From contig JADKJT010000002.1 of the NCBI GenBank assembly GCA_016720905.1, positions 248,001 to 312,000 on the forward strand: a DNA stretch of 64,000 nt. Direction: 5' to 3'. The notes beneath the pieces were generated by a model that worked only from the letters and a program-made list of their open reading frames with translations, was not told the origin of the DNA and searched no databases. The position numbers were made by a program, and so were the translations under genes. Positions 49,405-59,564 of this stretch are shown piece after piece; the stretch's first letter is position 1, and each line of letters begins with the position of its first letter. The stretch comes from Gemmatimonadaceae bacterium. Its GTDB lineage: Bacteria > Gemmatimonadota > Gemmatimonadetes > Gemmatimonadales > Gemmatimonadaceae.

Positions 49405-51636
49405 ATGACGATGACCCTCGACCGACGGCCCGCAATTCCATCTTCGTGGCTGACCCTGGCGGTGGCGCTTATGGTTGGTGCCTCGACCACCAAGGCGCAG
49501 ATTGCGCAGGTTCCTGAGCCCACGGACGCCACACGCCGGCACCTGACCGCCCGCAAAGCCACTGGCCGTATCGTGTTGGACGGGCGCCTCAGCGAACCCG
49601 ATTGGTTGGCCGCACCGGTCGCGTCGGGGTTTGTACAGGTTCGTCCGGACTATGTTCTCACCACCGACTTTCCCACCACCGTCCGCGTGGTGTTCGATGG
49701 CGAGTACTTGTATGTCGGCGCTTTCAATCGAGACAGTGCGGGACTGGCGTCGCTCCGGATGCCTGACCTTCGCCGTGATTTCGATTCGCCCGAGAGCGAT
49801 GTATTTGGAGTGACCTTTGGGCCACTCGGCGATCGGCGCACCGCGTTGCAGTTTCAGGCGTCACCATTAGGGTCGCAGGCCGACGTGCAGGCGTTTGATG
49901 GCGGTGACGCGTTCAGCTTCAATTGGGATGCGTTGTGGCGCGTTCGCACGACTCGAGCCGACTCCGGCTGGATTGCCGAGATGGCCATTCCGTGGCGTTC
50001 GCTTCGATACGCACCGGGGTTGATGTCGTGGGACGTGAACTTCGTGCGAAACACGCGTCGTGTCGCGCAATGGAGTGCCTGGGTGCCGTATCCGCGTCAA
50101 TTCTCATCGTGGCGGCTGACGTTTGCAGGGGTGCTTGATTCGCTGCAACCACCGCCGCCGGGCACCAATGTTCGCATTCGACCCTTTGCGCTGGGTCAGC
50201 GCTCGCGCGATGCCACGCCTGATGCGTTCAACGGTTCGTCAGGCGATGTGGGCGGCGAAGTGATCTGGGCGCCCACCGCAAACAGTTTGGTGGAAGCCAC
50301 AATCAACACCGATTTCGCCCAGGCCGACGTCGATCGACAGGTGGTCAACCTGTCGCGCTTCAATGTGTTCTTCCCCGAGCGACGTCAGTTCTTCCTCGAG
50401 AACGCCGACCTGCTCAGTGCCGGTGGACTGACCGGCCGGTACGTCGTACAACCGTTCTTTTCCCGTCGTATCGGTTTGGCTGACGACGGCACATTGTTAC
50501 CCATCGACGGTGGTGTGCGGTACGCGTACCGTACCGGGCGCACCACGGCGGGGGCACTCGCCATGCGACAAGCCGCGTTTGGCGGACAAGGGGCCACTAC
50601 GTTCGGCGTGGCGCGCGGCAGTCAGTTCTTTGGACGCTCCACGCGACTGGGGGCCACCATGGCCATGCGCGATGGCGGCAGTGCCAGTGGCACGGTTGGC
50701 AGCACGAGCGGTCAGAACGTGGTCACCGCCTTCGATGCGTTTACGCGGCTTGGCGAGCAGATCCAGGTGAACGGCATGGTGTCCACCTCCACCGCCGGCG
50801 GTCGCACCGGACTTGCGGCCACCTACGGACTGGGCGGCGCCACACCAATGGTGACTGCCGGAATCACCGGTGCGCTGGTCACCCGTGAATATCAACCGCA
50901 AACAGGGTTTGTTTCGCGCTCGAACGTGCTGATGACCAGTCCATACGCGACGTTCACGATGCAGCCAACCTGGCGTCCGCGCAGCGTCGTATGGTTCAAG
51001 CATGGACCCACGGCCATCACCTATCAGGACCCGCACTCGTGGCAGCTGCAGGAGGGCAGCGTCTCGTACTCGGGTGAACTGCTCTTTCGAAGCGGAGCAA
51101 GCATTCTCACCGCGATCGAGCAAACCTTTCAGCGGCCGACGGTGCCGATCACGCTCTTTCCGAATGTGACGATTCCCGCAGGGACGCACGACTACTTCCG
51201 AGTGGGCGCCGTGCTCAAGAGCGACCAGAGCGCGAGTATCGCCAGTACCGCCACCGTGTTGTTGGGTGGATTCTTCGATGGGTCGCTCGACCGCGTCGAA
51301 CTGGCCACGCGCTGGTCGCCCAACCCGTATGTATCGATGCGCGGGTCGTATGAAGTCAACCGCCTGCGTTCGCTGGGCATGCGCGACTCGAGCTTTGTCA
51401 CGCACTTGGCCGGGCCGGAGCTCCGGGTGTTTCTCAACCCGCGCGTACAGTGGAGTGCATTTTATCAGTACAACACGGCTGTGGAGCGCGGCACACTCAA
51501 CGCCCGCTTCAGCTGGGAGTTTTCGCCGCTGTCTTACGTATACATCGTGTACAACGATCGACAGGCCGTGCAGAGCGGTACCACGCCCACTGCGCGCTCA
51601 CTGATTGTCAAGTTGACCTGGCTGCGGCAGCTCTGA
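49405..51636 (+). CDS. DUF5916 outer-membrane protein with CBM9-like domain
   Basis: A 743-residue protein with a signal peptide (~1-31, TTKAQ). A CBM9-like sugar-binding sandwich follows (~50-240: IVLDGRLSEPDWLAAP, TTVRVVFDGEYLYVGAF, WIAEMAIPWRSLRY). The DUF5916 hallmark SRFNVFFPERRQFFLENADLL (~312-332) precedes a C-terminal beta-barrel (~340-743) ending in a hydrophobic strand. Such proteins are common in Gemmatimonadota and Bacteroidetes; the role is unknown, probably surface glycan handling. Confidence 0.85.
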   Translation: MTMTLDRRPAIPSSWLTLAVALMVGASTTKAQIAQVPEPTDATRRHLTARKATGRIVLDGRLSEPDWLAAPVASGFVQVRPDYVLTTDFPTTVRVVFDGEYLYVGAFNRDSAGLASLRMPDLRRDFDSPESDVFGVTFGPLGDRRTALQFQASPLGSQADVQAFDGGDAFSFNWDALWRVRTTRADSGWIAEMAIPWRSLRYAPGLMSWDVNFVRNTRRVAQWSAWVPYPRQFSSWRLTFAGVLDSLQPPPPGTNVRIRPFALGQRSRDATPDAFNGSSGDVGGEVIWAPTANSLVEATINTDFAQADVDRQVVNLSRFNVFFPERRQFFLENADLLSAGGLTGRYVVQPFFSRRIGLADDGTLLPIDGGVRYAYRTGRTTAGALAMRQAAFGGQGATTFGVARGSQFFGRSTRLGATMAMRDGGSASGTVGSTSGQNVVTAFDAFTRLGEQIQVNGMVSTSTAGGRTGLAATYGLGGATPMVTAGITGALVTREYQPQTGFVSRSNVLMTSPYATFTMQPTWRPRSVVWFKHGPTAITYQDPHSWQLQEGSVSYSGELLFRSGASILTAIEQTFQRPTVPITLFPNVTIPAGTHDYFRVGAVLKSDQSASIASTATVLLGGFFDGSLDRVELATRWSPNPYVSMRGSYEVNRLRSLGMRDSSFVTHLAGPELRVFLNPRVQWSAFYQYNTAVERGTLNARFSWEFSPLSYVYIVYNDRQAVQSGTTPTARSLIVKLTWLRQL

Positions 51637-51649
51637 GCGGTGTGGTCGA

Positions 51650-52108
51650 CTAACGTCGGCGCGTGGCACCGACTACCGCGCCAATCACGAAGCCAATGGG
51701 CGCGGTGAAGAATGCGAAAATCGGCGTGAGCCCCGGGTCGGTGCGTTTTTGCACCAGCACCACCCAGGCGCTGATCAGTGCCACGCCCACGATGTTCCAC
51801 AATACCCCGGCGGCGGTGCCCCAACGCAGCGCCACCGCCCACCGCGGTTCCGGCGAGAGTGACCACCCGCGCCACGCCCACCACAGCAGCGCAACCGCGA
51901 GGCCCAACGGGAATACACCCAGAACGATCAGGGGAACCAGCACGTCCGCCAGGCGTTTGTTTGCGGCGTCGCCGAGAAAGAGCTGACTGACACCCGTAAC
52001 GCTGAAGCTGGCCAGTGATAGCGCCGCGAACGCGGAGAATGCGCGCTCGCCGATTCGGCGCCCGGCCTGCAGTGCCACCGATGCAGTTGGTGTTCCGTTC
52101 GTGGTCAT
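51650..52108 (-). CDS. Four-helix membrane protein, last gene of kinase operon
   Basis: A 152-residue protein with about four hydrophobic helices (~25-45, ~53-78, ~92-115, ~125-145) and almost no loops. No family recognised. The ATG overlaps the stop of the upstream TolB-type kinase gene (ATGA), so it is translated with that kinase and may be its membrane partner (inference). Confidence 0.6.
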   Translation of the reverse strand: MTTNGTPTASVALQAGRRIGERAFSAFAALSLASFSVTGVSQLFLGDAANKRLADVLVPLIVLGVFPLGLAVALLWWAWRGWSLSPEPRWAVALRWGTAAGVLWNIVGVALISAWVVLVQKRTDPGLTPIFAFFTAPIGFVIGAVVGATRRR

Positions 52109-54753
52109 TTCCGCGTCTCCAGTTTCAGGACCGACAGATCGCTCTCGATGCTGCCGATGGTCAAATAGAACATCCGGCCATCGGTGGCGAATCCATAGCG
52201 TGCAGGTTGACGGGTCGGATCGTTGAACGTGACCAGCGGGCGCGACCTGCCGCCGGTTGAGGCAATCGCGCGAATCTCCCATCCGGTTTTCCGGCGGGAC
52301 AAGTAGTATAGCGTTTTGCCATCCGGCGACCATACGCCTCGTGAGACGACGCCACCGTCGTTGTCGTTGTCGACGATCAGCCGACCGCTGTCAGCCGCCG
52401 AGCCGGACACGCGCATCCCCATGCGCGAGTGGTACGCCAGCATTCCAGTTGGCGACCACGAAAGGAAGTCCCCTACACCAGCCAGTGGACGCCATGCGCC
52501 CTCGCCCTCCTTCAATGGCACGACACGGAATGCGGTCGTACTATCGCCAAAAATCTGGAACGCGACCATGGACCCGTCGGGCGACCACTGCGGATCAAGT
52601 TCCTGCGAAGGCCACGTGGTGCGCCGGACCACGTTGGTGCCGTCAGCATTCATGGTGTAGATGTCGCGAGTTCCCGCACGCACCGAATGAAAGACGATCA
52701 GCCGTCCATCGGGCGACCACTCCGGGGAATAGTCGCCAGTGGAATCGCTGGTAAGTCGGGTGGCCTCACCGCCGCTTGCCGGCATGCGATAGATGTCGGG
52801 GTTGCCGTTACGATCGGAATCGAACACCAGGTCGCGCCCGTCGGCCGACACATCGAGGAACTCGATGATCTGCTGGCCTGTGGTGACCGCGCGCGCCGCG
52901 GATACTGACACCGGACCCACGCGTGGCACCGCGATCGCGTAAATGTTGGAGAACGTGCGAAGGCTCGCATAGGCGAGATGCATACCATCGGCCGCCAGCG
53001 CGATACCGTGCGCCTCCACCCCTGTGGTCAATCGGGCGGGCGCCGCCGTGGCCATGCCGCGCGTGTCGAGTGGTGCGCGATAGATATCGCGACTGCCGTC
53101 TCGGTCAGAGATCCAGTAAAGGGCGCGGCCATCCGGCGACCAGGTGGGGCTGATGTTCAGGTGCGTATCGGTGGTGACGCGAGAGGCGGGGCCACCAGCC
53201 ACGGGCAGCACCCAGATGGATGCGGGGCCGGCGTTACCCAGATATTCGGTGCCGAACACGAATTCCAGGTTGCCGGCCGCCACGGCGATGAACTTGCCAT
53301 CGGGCGACCAGGCAGGCGAGAACGCGAGAGCGGGCGCGGACAGGCGAGCGGCCTCACCCCCATTCAGCGGGACAATCAACAGCGCTCCGCTTGGCTGAAC
53401 GTATGCCAGTCGCTGACCATCCGGCGCCCATGCGAGTCCCAAGATCGGCGTGCGCGCGTTCGCGTTCGGGACTGCGAGGGAATCGAGTGCGAGCACTCTT
53501 CGCGGCTGGCCGCCCAAACTGGGCACCACGAAGATCCCGTCATTGCCGTGATAGGCGATCTGCGTCCCGTCCGGCGACCATTTCGGCGAGCGAAAATGGT
53601 CCGTGCTATCGTTGGTGAGTGCCACGCGCCGTCCGCCGTTCACTTGCTGCACGTAGATCTGCATGTGTGTGGCCGGACCCTGCGCATAGGCGATCATGGT
53701 GCCGTCGCGCGACAGCGCCGGATCGATCTCCAGTCCCGGATCTCGCGTGACTTGCGCCGTGCGACCAATCGTGGGCATCGACATCATGAGGGGCTGATTC
53801 CGGCGCACGGTGAGCCACACGACGGTTCCCAGCACCGTGAGCGCCGCGGCGATCACGCCAAACGCGATCAAACCGAATCGCGATGATGGCGCCGCTGCCG
53901 ATACCGACACGCTACTCACGGTGTCGCTCACCAGCGCTCGCGCGAAATCGCCGCATGTGGCGAATCGATCGGCGGGCGATTTCGACAACGCACGCCGCAC
54001 GGCCGCGTCCACAGTGACCGACACCGCCGGACGGACGGTACGAATGCTGCGCGGCGTTTCCGACATCACACGCGCGATGATCATTTGCGCGGTGGCCCCG
54101 GTGTGGGGTGGCTCGCCCATGAGCATTTCGTACGTGAGCGCTCCCAGTGCATACTGGTCGCTACGCGCGTCGACCGCCCGCTCGCCCGCCGCCTGCTCCG
54201 GACTCATGTAGCGCGGCGTGCCAAGTGACAACCCCGTTTGCGTCACGCGCTCACCACCCGACTGGGCCACCGCAAGGGCAATGCCGAAATCGGCAATGAC
54301 CGGCTGCCCCGCCTGCACCAGGATGTTCTCCGGCTTCAAGTCGCGATGCACCACTCCGCGCGCGTGCGCGAAATCGAGGGCGGCGGCCATCAAGGTCACC
54401 AGCCGAATCACCTCGTCGACAGGCAGTTGCTGTTCGCGCTCGATCCTCGCGCGCAGCGTCTCCCCCTCGATGTACGGCATGACATAGTACAGCAGCCCAT
54501 CGGCGCTACCCGAATCGAACAACGGCAGCAGGTTCGGATGTTGCAGGTTTGCGGTCACCCTGATTTCGCTCAAAAAGCGCTCGGCGCCGAGCACCGCGCC
54601 GAGTTCGGGACTGAGCACCTTCACGGCGACTTGCCGGCCATGCTTGAGATCGTGCGCGAGGTACACGGTGGCCATACCGCCTCGCCCCAGTTCGCGCTCC
54701 ACGCGGTAGCGGTCCCGAAGCGCCGTCGACAGGTGCTCGATGGTGCTGCTCAC
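52105..54753 (-). CDS. Ser/Thr kinase with TolB/WD40-like sensor, operon gene 5
   Basis: An 882-residue kinase: ELGRGGMATVYLA (~21-33), Lys45, HRDLKPEN (~136-143), DFG (~155-157), SPEQ. The kinase domain ends at ~275; one membrane helix (~298-320, FGLIAFGVIAAALTVLGTVVW) leads to a C-terminal ~550-residue TolB-like propeller with many SPDG units (SPKWSPDGTQIAY, PAWSPDGKFIAV, PTWSPDGRALYW). The expected topology is kinase inside, propeller outside. GTG start at 54753 overlaps the GH36 stop (GTGA). Confidence 0.92.
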   Translation of the reverse strand: MSSTIEHLSTALRDRYRVERELGRGGMATVYLAHDLKHGRQVAVKVLSPELGAVLGAERFLSEIRVTANLQHPNLLPLFDSGSADGLLYYVMPYIEGETLRARIEREQQLPVDEVIRLVTLMAAALDFAHARGVVHRDLKPENILVQAGQPVIADFGIALAVAQSGGERVTQTGLSLGTPRYMSPEQAAGERAVDARSDQYALGALTYEMLMGEPPHTGATAQMIIARVMSETPRSIRTVRPAVSVTVDAAVRRALSKSPADRFATCGDFARALVSDTVSSVSVSAAAPSSRFGLIAFGVIAAALTVLGTVVWLTVRRNQPLMMSMPTIGRTAQVTRDPGLEIDPALSRDGTMIAYAQGPATHMQIYVQQVNGGRRVALTNDSTDHFRSPKWSPDGTQIAYHGNDGIFVVPSLGGQPRRVLALDSLAVPNANARTPILGLAWAPDGQRLAYVQPSGALLIVPLNGGEAARLSAPALAFSPAWSPDGKFIAVAAGNLEFVFGTEYLGNAGPASIWVLPVAGGPASRVTTDTHLNISPTWSPDGRALYWISDRDGSRDIYRAPLDTRGMATAAPARLTTGVEAHGIALAADGMHLAYASLRTFSNIYAIAVPRVGPVSVSAARAVTTGQQIIEFLDVSADGRDLVFDSDRNGNPDIYRMPASGGEATRLTSDSTGDYSPEWSPDGRLIVFHSVRAGTRDIYTMNADGTNVVRRTTWPSQELDPQWSPDGSMVAFQIFGDSTTAFRVVPLKEGEGAWRPLAGVGDFLSWSPTGMLAYHSRMGMRVSGSAADSGRLIVDNDNDGGVVSRGVWSPDGKTLYYLSRRKTGWEIRAIASTGGRSRPLVTFNDPTRQPARYGFATDGRMFYLTIGSIESDLSVLKLETRK

Positions 54754-56879
54754 GATGTCAGATACCGGACGCGCCAGTTGATGCGCTGCGACCGCGCAAC
54801 CACCAGTCGTATCGTTCGGATGGCGCCCGCGCGCGTACTCGAAATGACCCGCGCGTCGTCGACCGTTACGCGCGCAAAGCGCGCACTCGTCGGCTCGTGG
54901 ATGATCAGATCGTACGGTTCCCCGGCCACCAGATCGCTCGCCCCGCTCAGGACGCCGTCCTGCCACGCGACCTCATGCAGGTCCAGCGCACCACAGTTGA
55001 TATGTCGCGAGGTGGCAACCACCTGCGGGTGCGCCACCCGTGCACGAATGCACACCGACTCGGCGCCGATGGCAGCGTCGATCGCGCCGAGTGTCAACTG
55101 GCCGCGCTGTACGCCGCGGAAGCGATGCGTCCACGCTTCATACACGAGGTAGTCGGTGGAATCGGCAAGCCCGAGATCGGTAAACCGCAGCTGTTGGGGC
55201 CTGCCGCCGGTTCGACCGAGCACGGTCCACTGTTCGAACGGTCGATTCACGTCGAGCAGGTAGAGCTCCGTGACGCGGGCCTGGTCGGCATCGAACGGGC
55301 GGGGGCCCGCGCCGCTGAGTTCAGTGATGGCGTCGTTGATCCGCATGCTGCGCGAGGGGTCCACATCAAAGAGTTGACCGGGCAATGTAAACGGCACCGG
55401 CGCCGCGCGGCGCGCGAGTTCGGAGCGTTTCGTGGCGTAGAACTCCGGCTTGTCCGTGAGCATCAGGTGCGAGCCTGTGAGACTTGTCGCGGTGATGGCG
55501 GCATAGGCGTCGGGTTTGCTGAGCTCGATGTGATCGGGGTCGTTGCGCCAGACCACGTTGTTGAACGAATTGTATTGCGCGAGTCCACCGTAGCCGAACC
55601 CATCGTCGCCGATGCGGACGGCGTCGACGAGGCCGATGAGTTCCGGCCGTGCGCCCCAGCAGGCGAGCAGAAACGCGCGATCGCCGATAGTCGCGCGCAC
55701 CTGCTGCACCATGTGACGGAACACCGAGTCGCGGTCGATACCGCGCGACGTGAAGGTGCCCGCATTGCTGTTGTAGCCTTCATACTTGAGGTGGCGCAGT
55801 GCGTCGAGCTTGAAATAGGTGTAGCCCATGTCGCGGAATCCGCGGTAGACGGGCTGCAACAGGTCGGGGAACGTGGCCGGATTGGTGCCGTCCATGGCAT
55901 ACCCCACCCAATTTCCCCGCACGGGCACACCGCTGGCATCGCGGAGGAAATACGCGGGGTTGGCCTTCGCCCACGGCGCATCGGCGAATGCCACGTTGGT
56001 CCAGATGGCGGGTGTCAGGCCGCGGGCTGCCACGTAGCGTGCCAGCCCATCCATCCCCGCCGGGAACTTGCTGTTCGGGCGCAACCAGTGATCGGGCACT
56101 CCGATGGGCAACGTCTGATATCCATCGTCCAGCTGCAATACGCTGTAGCCCCACGGCGCGAGCCGAGCCGCCATCATGTCGGCGGTGCGGTGGATATCGC
56201 CTTCAGTCACCTTGTCGAAGAAGGCAAACCACGAGGTCCATCCACTTGGCACATCGCGTCGCACGCGATATGTCCAAGGTTCGAAGCGGGCGAGCCCGCG
56301 ATGCCGCTGGTAGAAGCGCGGGCGAAAGCGCAGGCTCACCTCCTGCCCGTCCTGCTCCATCGTATACTCGATGCCGGCAGCACTGCTGTCGTGCGGCGCG
56401 ATGCGCACGCGAGACGGGAAGTCCGCGGAGAGCACCCAGTCGCGAGTCCGATCGTACACGCCACGATTCAGACGCGAGTGACTCAAGCCGATGCTGTGAC
56501 GCACCACCATCAATCCATCTTCCGGACGATCGGCCTGCGCCGGAAACGACTCGTCGCCGGCAAGCACGCTTCCCCGAAGTGACAGCCGCGACCGGGAGAA
56601 CGAGGTCCACTTGAGCACCTGCGTGACCCGTCCGCCACTGCTGTCAACAAGCGTCTGAAACGTCGTGGCACTGTCGGCGCCACTGACCGTTCCTGAAAAA
56701 ATGGTGCGCCCGTCGTAGGTCAGGCGGAGCTGCGAGCCGGATGTGGCCACGGCGGCCGCGCTGTTTGAGGGCGGTGTTTGCGCGATCAGGGTGCGCGGCA
56801 TACACAGCCAGACGGCGACGGACAAACCGCCCGCCAGGCCGCAGATCGCCCGGCAAATCTTGGCAGCAGAGGGGTTCAT
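54750..56879 (-). CDS. Secreted GH36-like alpha-galactosidase, operon gene 4
   Basis: A 709-residue protein with a signal peptide (~1-34, TLIAQ). Beta-sandwich domain ~45-210, then a TIM barrel ~215-540: LQLDDGYQ (~248-255), GYTYFKLDALRHLKYEG (nucleophile Asp359) and VRIGDDG (acid/base Asp425). The C-terminal ~150 residues form a small beta domain. The arrangement matches GH36/GH27-type retaining alpha-galactosidases. Its start at 56879 comes 28 bp after the SnoaL-like gene; its stop overlaps the kinase start. Confidence 0.83.
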   Translation of the reverse strand: MNPSAAKICRAICGLAGGLSVAVWLCMPRTLIAQTPPSNSAAAVATSGSQLRLTYDGRTIFSGTVSGADSATTFQTLVDSSGGRVTQVLKWTSFSRSRLSLRGSVLAGDESFPAQADRPEDGLMVVRHSIGLSHSRLNRGVYDRTRDWVLSADFPSRVRIAPHDSSAAGIEYTMEQDGQEVSLRFRPRFYQRHRGLARFEPWTYRVRRDVPSGWTSWFAFFDKVTEGDIHRTADMMAARLAPWGYSVLQLDDGYQTLPIGVPDHWLRPNSKFPAGMDGLARYVAARGLTPAIWTNVAFADAPWAKANPAYFLRDASGVPVRGNWVGYAMDGTNPATFPDLLQPVYRGFRDMGYTYFKLDALRHLKYEGYNSNAGTFTSRGIDRDSVFRHMVQQVRATIGDRAFLLACWGARPELIGLVDAVRIGDDGFGYGGLAQYNSFNNVVWRNDPDHIELSKPDAYAAITATSLTGSHLMLTDKPEFYATKRSELARRAAPVPFTLPGQLFDVDPSRSMRINDAITELSGAGPRPFDADQARVTELYLLDVNRPFEQWTVLGRTGGRPQQLRFTDLGLADSTDYLVYEAWTHRFRGVQRGQLTLGAIDAAIGAESVCIRARVAHPQVVATSRHINCGALDLHEVAWQDGVLSGASDLVAGEPYDLIIHEPTSARFARVTVDDARVISSTRAGAIRTIRLVVARSQRINWRVRYLTS

Positions 56880-56907
56880 CGTGGTGAAAGATACGCGTTG
56901 GCCATCG

Positions 56908-57303
56908 TCACGCATCGTCCGCGGCAAAGGCCTCGGACTGTATGAACCATCCCAATTCCGTCAGGCACCACTCGGCCTGGTAGGTCCCATGCATGACCTG
57001 TTCCTTCCTCCCCTGTCGCCAGCGACCGACCCAGCGCCCGCGTTCGGTGGCCCGCGTGGGTGGATCGTGAACCACGATGTCCATCGGATCGCGGACATAC
57101 CCTGCGAACTGCCGATCGGCAAACTGCGCAGCGAAGGCGACGCGGGACGCCTCTCGCCCGGTGAGCACCGGGCCGAGGGCCACGGAAACCGTCACCTCCG
57201 GCATCATACAAGCCACGACGCGATCAGCGTCGCGCGCGGCGATGGCCTGATTCGACGCCGTGCGCCTCGCGCGAATCGCTGCGGCGCCATCGGAGGGTTT
57301 CAT
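56908..57303 (-). CDS. SnoaL/DUF4440-like (NTF2 fold) protein, operon gene 3
   Basis: A 131-residue protein: N-terminal helices with IRARRTASNQAIAARDADRVVACMMPEVTVSV, then strands GRWVGRWRQGRKEQVMHGTYQAEW, ending GWFIQSEAFAADDA. This is the NTF2-like pattern of DUF4440/SnoaL proteins, which bind or turn over small molecules. No signal peptide. The start at 57303 (MKPSDG) is preferred; the upstream in-frame extension overlaps the acylase gene. Confidence 0.7.
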   Translation of the reverse strand: MKPSDGAAAIRARRTASNQAIAARDADRVVACMMPEVTVSVALGPVLTGREASRVAFAAQFADRQFAGYVRDPMDIVVHDPPTRATERGRWVGRWRQGRKEQVMHGTYQAEWCLTELGWFIQSEAFAADDA

Positions 57304-57323
57304 GCACCGGTCGGCATTGGGCG

Positions 57324-59564
57324 CTATCTCCCGCCGGGACGGTAGGTCTTCTCGGCATGCACTTCCACATCCGCCCGATAGAACCACACGTCGCGCAAGT
57401 TGCCGCTGACATAGCGCTCAATCTGGTCGGCGAAATGCGGAGACGAGGGATCACCGCTCTGCCCGCCCGCCGACACCGCCTTGGCTTTTACGCGAGGTCC
57501 GAACTCCACCACCGCAACGAACGTGTTGCCCTCGTTGCCATAGTTCTTCTTCGTGGTCTTGGTTGCACCATAGAGTGAGTATGCCGCCAGCGATCCCCAT
57601 TCCTCCGTTGTCGCGAAGGGAACGGCCACGCTCGGCTTGCTGTCGTCAAACTCGGATTCGATTTTGTTGTTGATGCGCTGAAAGCGATTGATCTCTCCCC
57701 ACGGCATGCGCCACGTGCCGAAGGTGGTGGTCAGCCCGCTCACTGCGCGCGTGAGCGCCGAGAGCCGCTCGTCGGGCGTCGCACCTTGCGCCAGATATTC
57801 GAGGGCATTGATGCCCCTTTTCGCGGCGATGGGCGAGGCCGCAACCACGGCCTCGTGTCCCCAAGTGTCGGCCAGCGTCATCGGCACCGATGTCGCACCC
57901 CACGTGCGCGGCCATCGGCGAAGCGAGTCAATTGGCTCAGCCAACGCGGCCTTGCGCGGGTCGGCAATTGTCAGCGCGTCATAGTCGCCAAGGAGTGGCG
58001 GGAGTATCGCGTCGAAGGCCGGCAGCTGCGGATCGAACGCCGCACCAATCAACTTGTCGAGCGTGAAGTCGCGGCGATCCTTGAGCACGCGCACGGCGTG
58101 AATCCCGCGATAGTTCTCGGGACTGGGGGCCATGTACACCGGATACCGATCCTTGCGCGGACTGTCCGAGCCGGACGCCGTGAACACCGTGCTGTTCGTA
58201 TTCTGGATCCACCCGATTTTCGGATTGACGATCTTGATGGTCTCGGTGAGTGGGTGCAAGCCCTGCCATTCCGTGGCGGGGTTGCTGCCATCAACGGGGT
58301 TATTGAAATCGAAGGCTGTGCTGCGCCGCGGCACGAAATTGCCGTGCCAATAGGCAATCGTGCCATCGGCATCGGCGTACATGGTGTTGTTCGACGTGTT
58401 CGTGCGCAGCTCCATCACCTTGCTGAACGTCGTGTAGTTGGTGGCCTTCATGCGGCCGTACGACTGCATCAACGCACGCGCCGGATCGTTCATCAGCTTG
58501 ATGGCAATCCACTGGCCGTTGGCCTGACGCACAATGGGACCGTGATGACTGTAGTACACGGCGACAGAGCGGACCTGCGTGCCGCCGTTTGCGGATTTGT
58601 ACGGCAGATCGATCACGCGCCGACGCATCTTGCGGGTGGTTGCCCCGTACTTGTAGTACACGCCATCCGGCTTCCTCGTGATGCGTTCGGCGTACTCGTC
58701 GATGGCGTCGGCCGCCGTTGAGGTGTGCATCCACCCCAGCCGCTCGTTGAAGCCCTGGTAGATGAAGAACTGTCCCCACGTACTGGCACCGTACGCGTTG
58801 AGTCCTTCTTCACTCACCATCTGCAGTTCGGCGCGAAAGTAGAACGACGTATGCGGATTGATGAGCAGCAGCGCGCGCCCGGCCGTCGTGTTCGAGGGCG
58901 CGATGGCGATCCCGTTGGAGCCCGACATCTGCTTGTGTCGACGCGCCTCGTCGGCTTCGCTGTCTGATTCCTTTTGTGTTGAGCCACCCGCGCCATACAT
59001 CGCTTCGAGCTGCGCGAGATCCACGTTCTCGATGTCGCCGCCAATGCTGCCTTCGCTGAAGGTGAGCGCCATCCACGGCTCGAAGCGCGTGATAAGCTCC
59101 GGCTTCACCGTCGGATGGGTGTGGAGGTAATAGTTGAGCCCATCCGCCCAGCTGGTCATCAGGCGCTGCATCCATGGCGGACTCATGGCGTACTGCCGTT
59201 TCATTTCGGCCGGCTCGATGAACAGCTTCATGCGCAGGTCCCGATACAACTCTTGCTCACCCAGCACTTCGGCCAGACGGCCCATCGCATTCACGTAGTT
59301 GCGCTCCACGCGATGGAAGTCGTCTTCGGCCTGCGCGAAGATGGCCCCGAACACGACGTCGGCATCGGTCTTCGCGTAGATGTGCGGGATGCCCCACGTG
59401 TCGCGGATGATCGTGACGCGTGTGGCAGTGGCCTGCCATCGCGCAACGTCCGCTGGTGACGACTGGGCGTAGCTGGCGAACGGCAGTGCGCACAGACCGA
59501 GGGCGAGTCGCAGGAATCGGCGGGACATGCGACGGCGTTCCGGAAGGGGGTTGGGGGCAGTCAT
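57324..59564 (-). CDS. Penicillin-acylase-family Ntn hydrolase, operon gene 2
   Basis: A 746-residue protein of the penicillin G/aculeacin/AHL acylase family. A signal peptide lies at ~13-33. The alpha chain (with DTWGIPHIYAKTDADVVFGAIFAQAEDDFHR) is followed by a linker and the autocleavage site MSG-SNGIAIAPS; Ser216 becomes the N-terminal nucleophile. Beta-chain landmarks include HGPIV and NTMYADADGTIAYWHGN. Substrate could be an acylated lactone, a beta-lactam or an N-acyl peptide. The ATG at 59564 overlaps the kinase stop (TGATG); an internal ATG at 59528 would remove 12 residues. Confidence 0.88.
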   Translation of the reverse strand: MTAPNPLPERRRMSRRFLRLALGLCALPFASYAQSSPADVARWQATATRVTIIRDTWGIPHIYAKTDADVVFGAIFAQAEDDFHRVERNYVNAMGRLAEVLGEQELYRDLRMKLFIEPAEMKRQYAMSPPWMQRLMTSWADGLNYYLHTHPTVKPELITRFEPWMALTFSEGSIGGDIENVDLAQLEAMYGAGGSTQKESDSEADEARRHKQMSGSNGIAIAPSNTTAGRALLLINPHTSFYFRAELQMVSEEGLNAYGASTWGQFFIYQGFNERLGWMHTSTAADAIDEYAERITRKPDGVYYKYGATTRKMRRRVIDLPYKSANGGTQVRSVAVYYSHHGPIVRQANGQWIAIKLMNDPARALMQSYGRMKATNYTTFSKVMELRTNTSNNTMYADADGTIAYWHGNFVPRRSTAFDFNNPVDGSNPATEWQGLHPLTETIKIVNPKIGWIQNTNSTVFTASGSDSPRKDRYPVYMAPSPENYRGIHAVRVLKDRRDFTLDKLIGAAFDPQLPAFDAILPPLLGDYDALTIADPRKAALAEPIDSLRRWPRTWGATSVPMTLADTWGHEAVVAASPIAAKRGINALEYLAQGATPDERLSALTRAVSGLTTTFGTWRMPWGEINRFQRINNKIESEFDDSKPSVAVPFATTEEWGSLAAYSLYGATKTTKKNYGNEGNTFVAVVEFGPRVKAKAVSAGGQSGDPSSPHFADQIERYVSGNLRDVWFYRADVEVHAEKTYRPGGR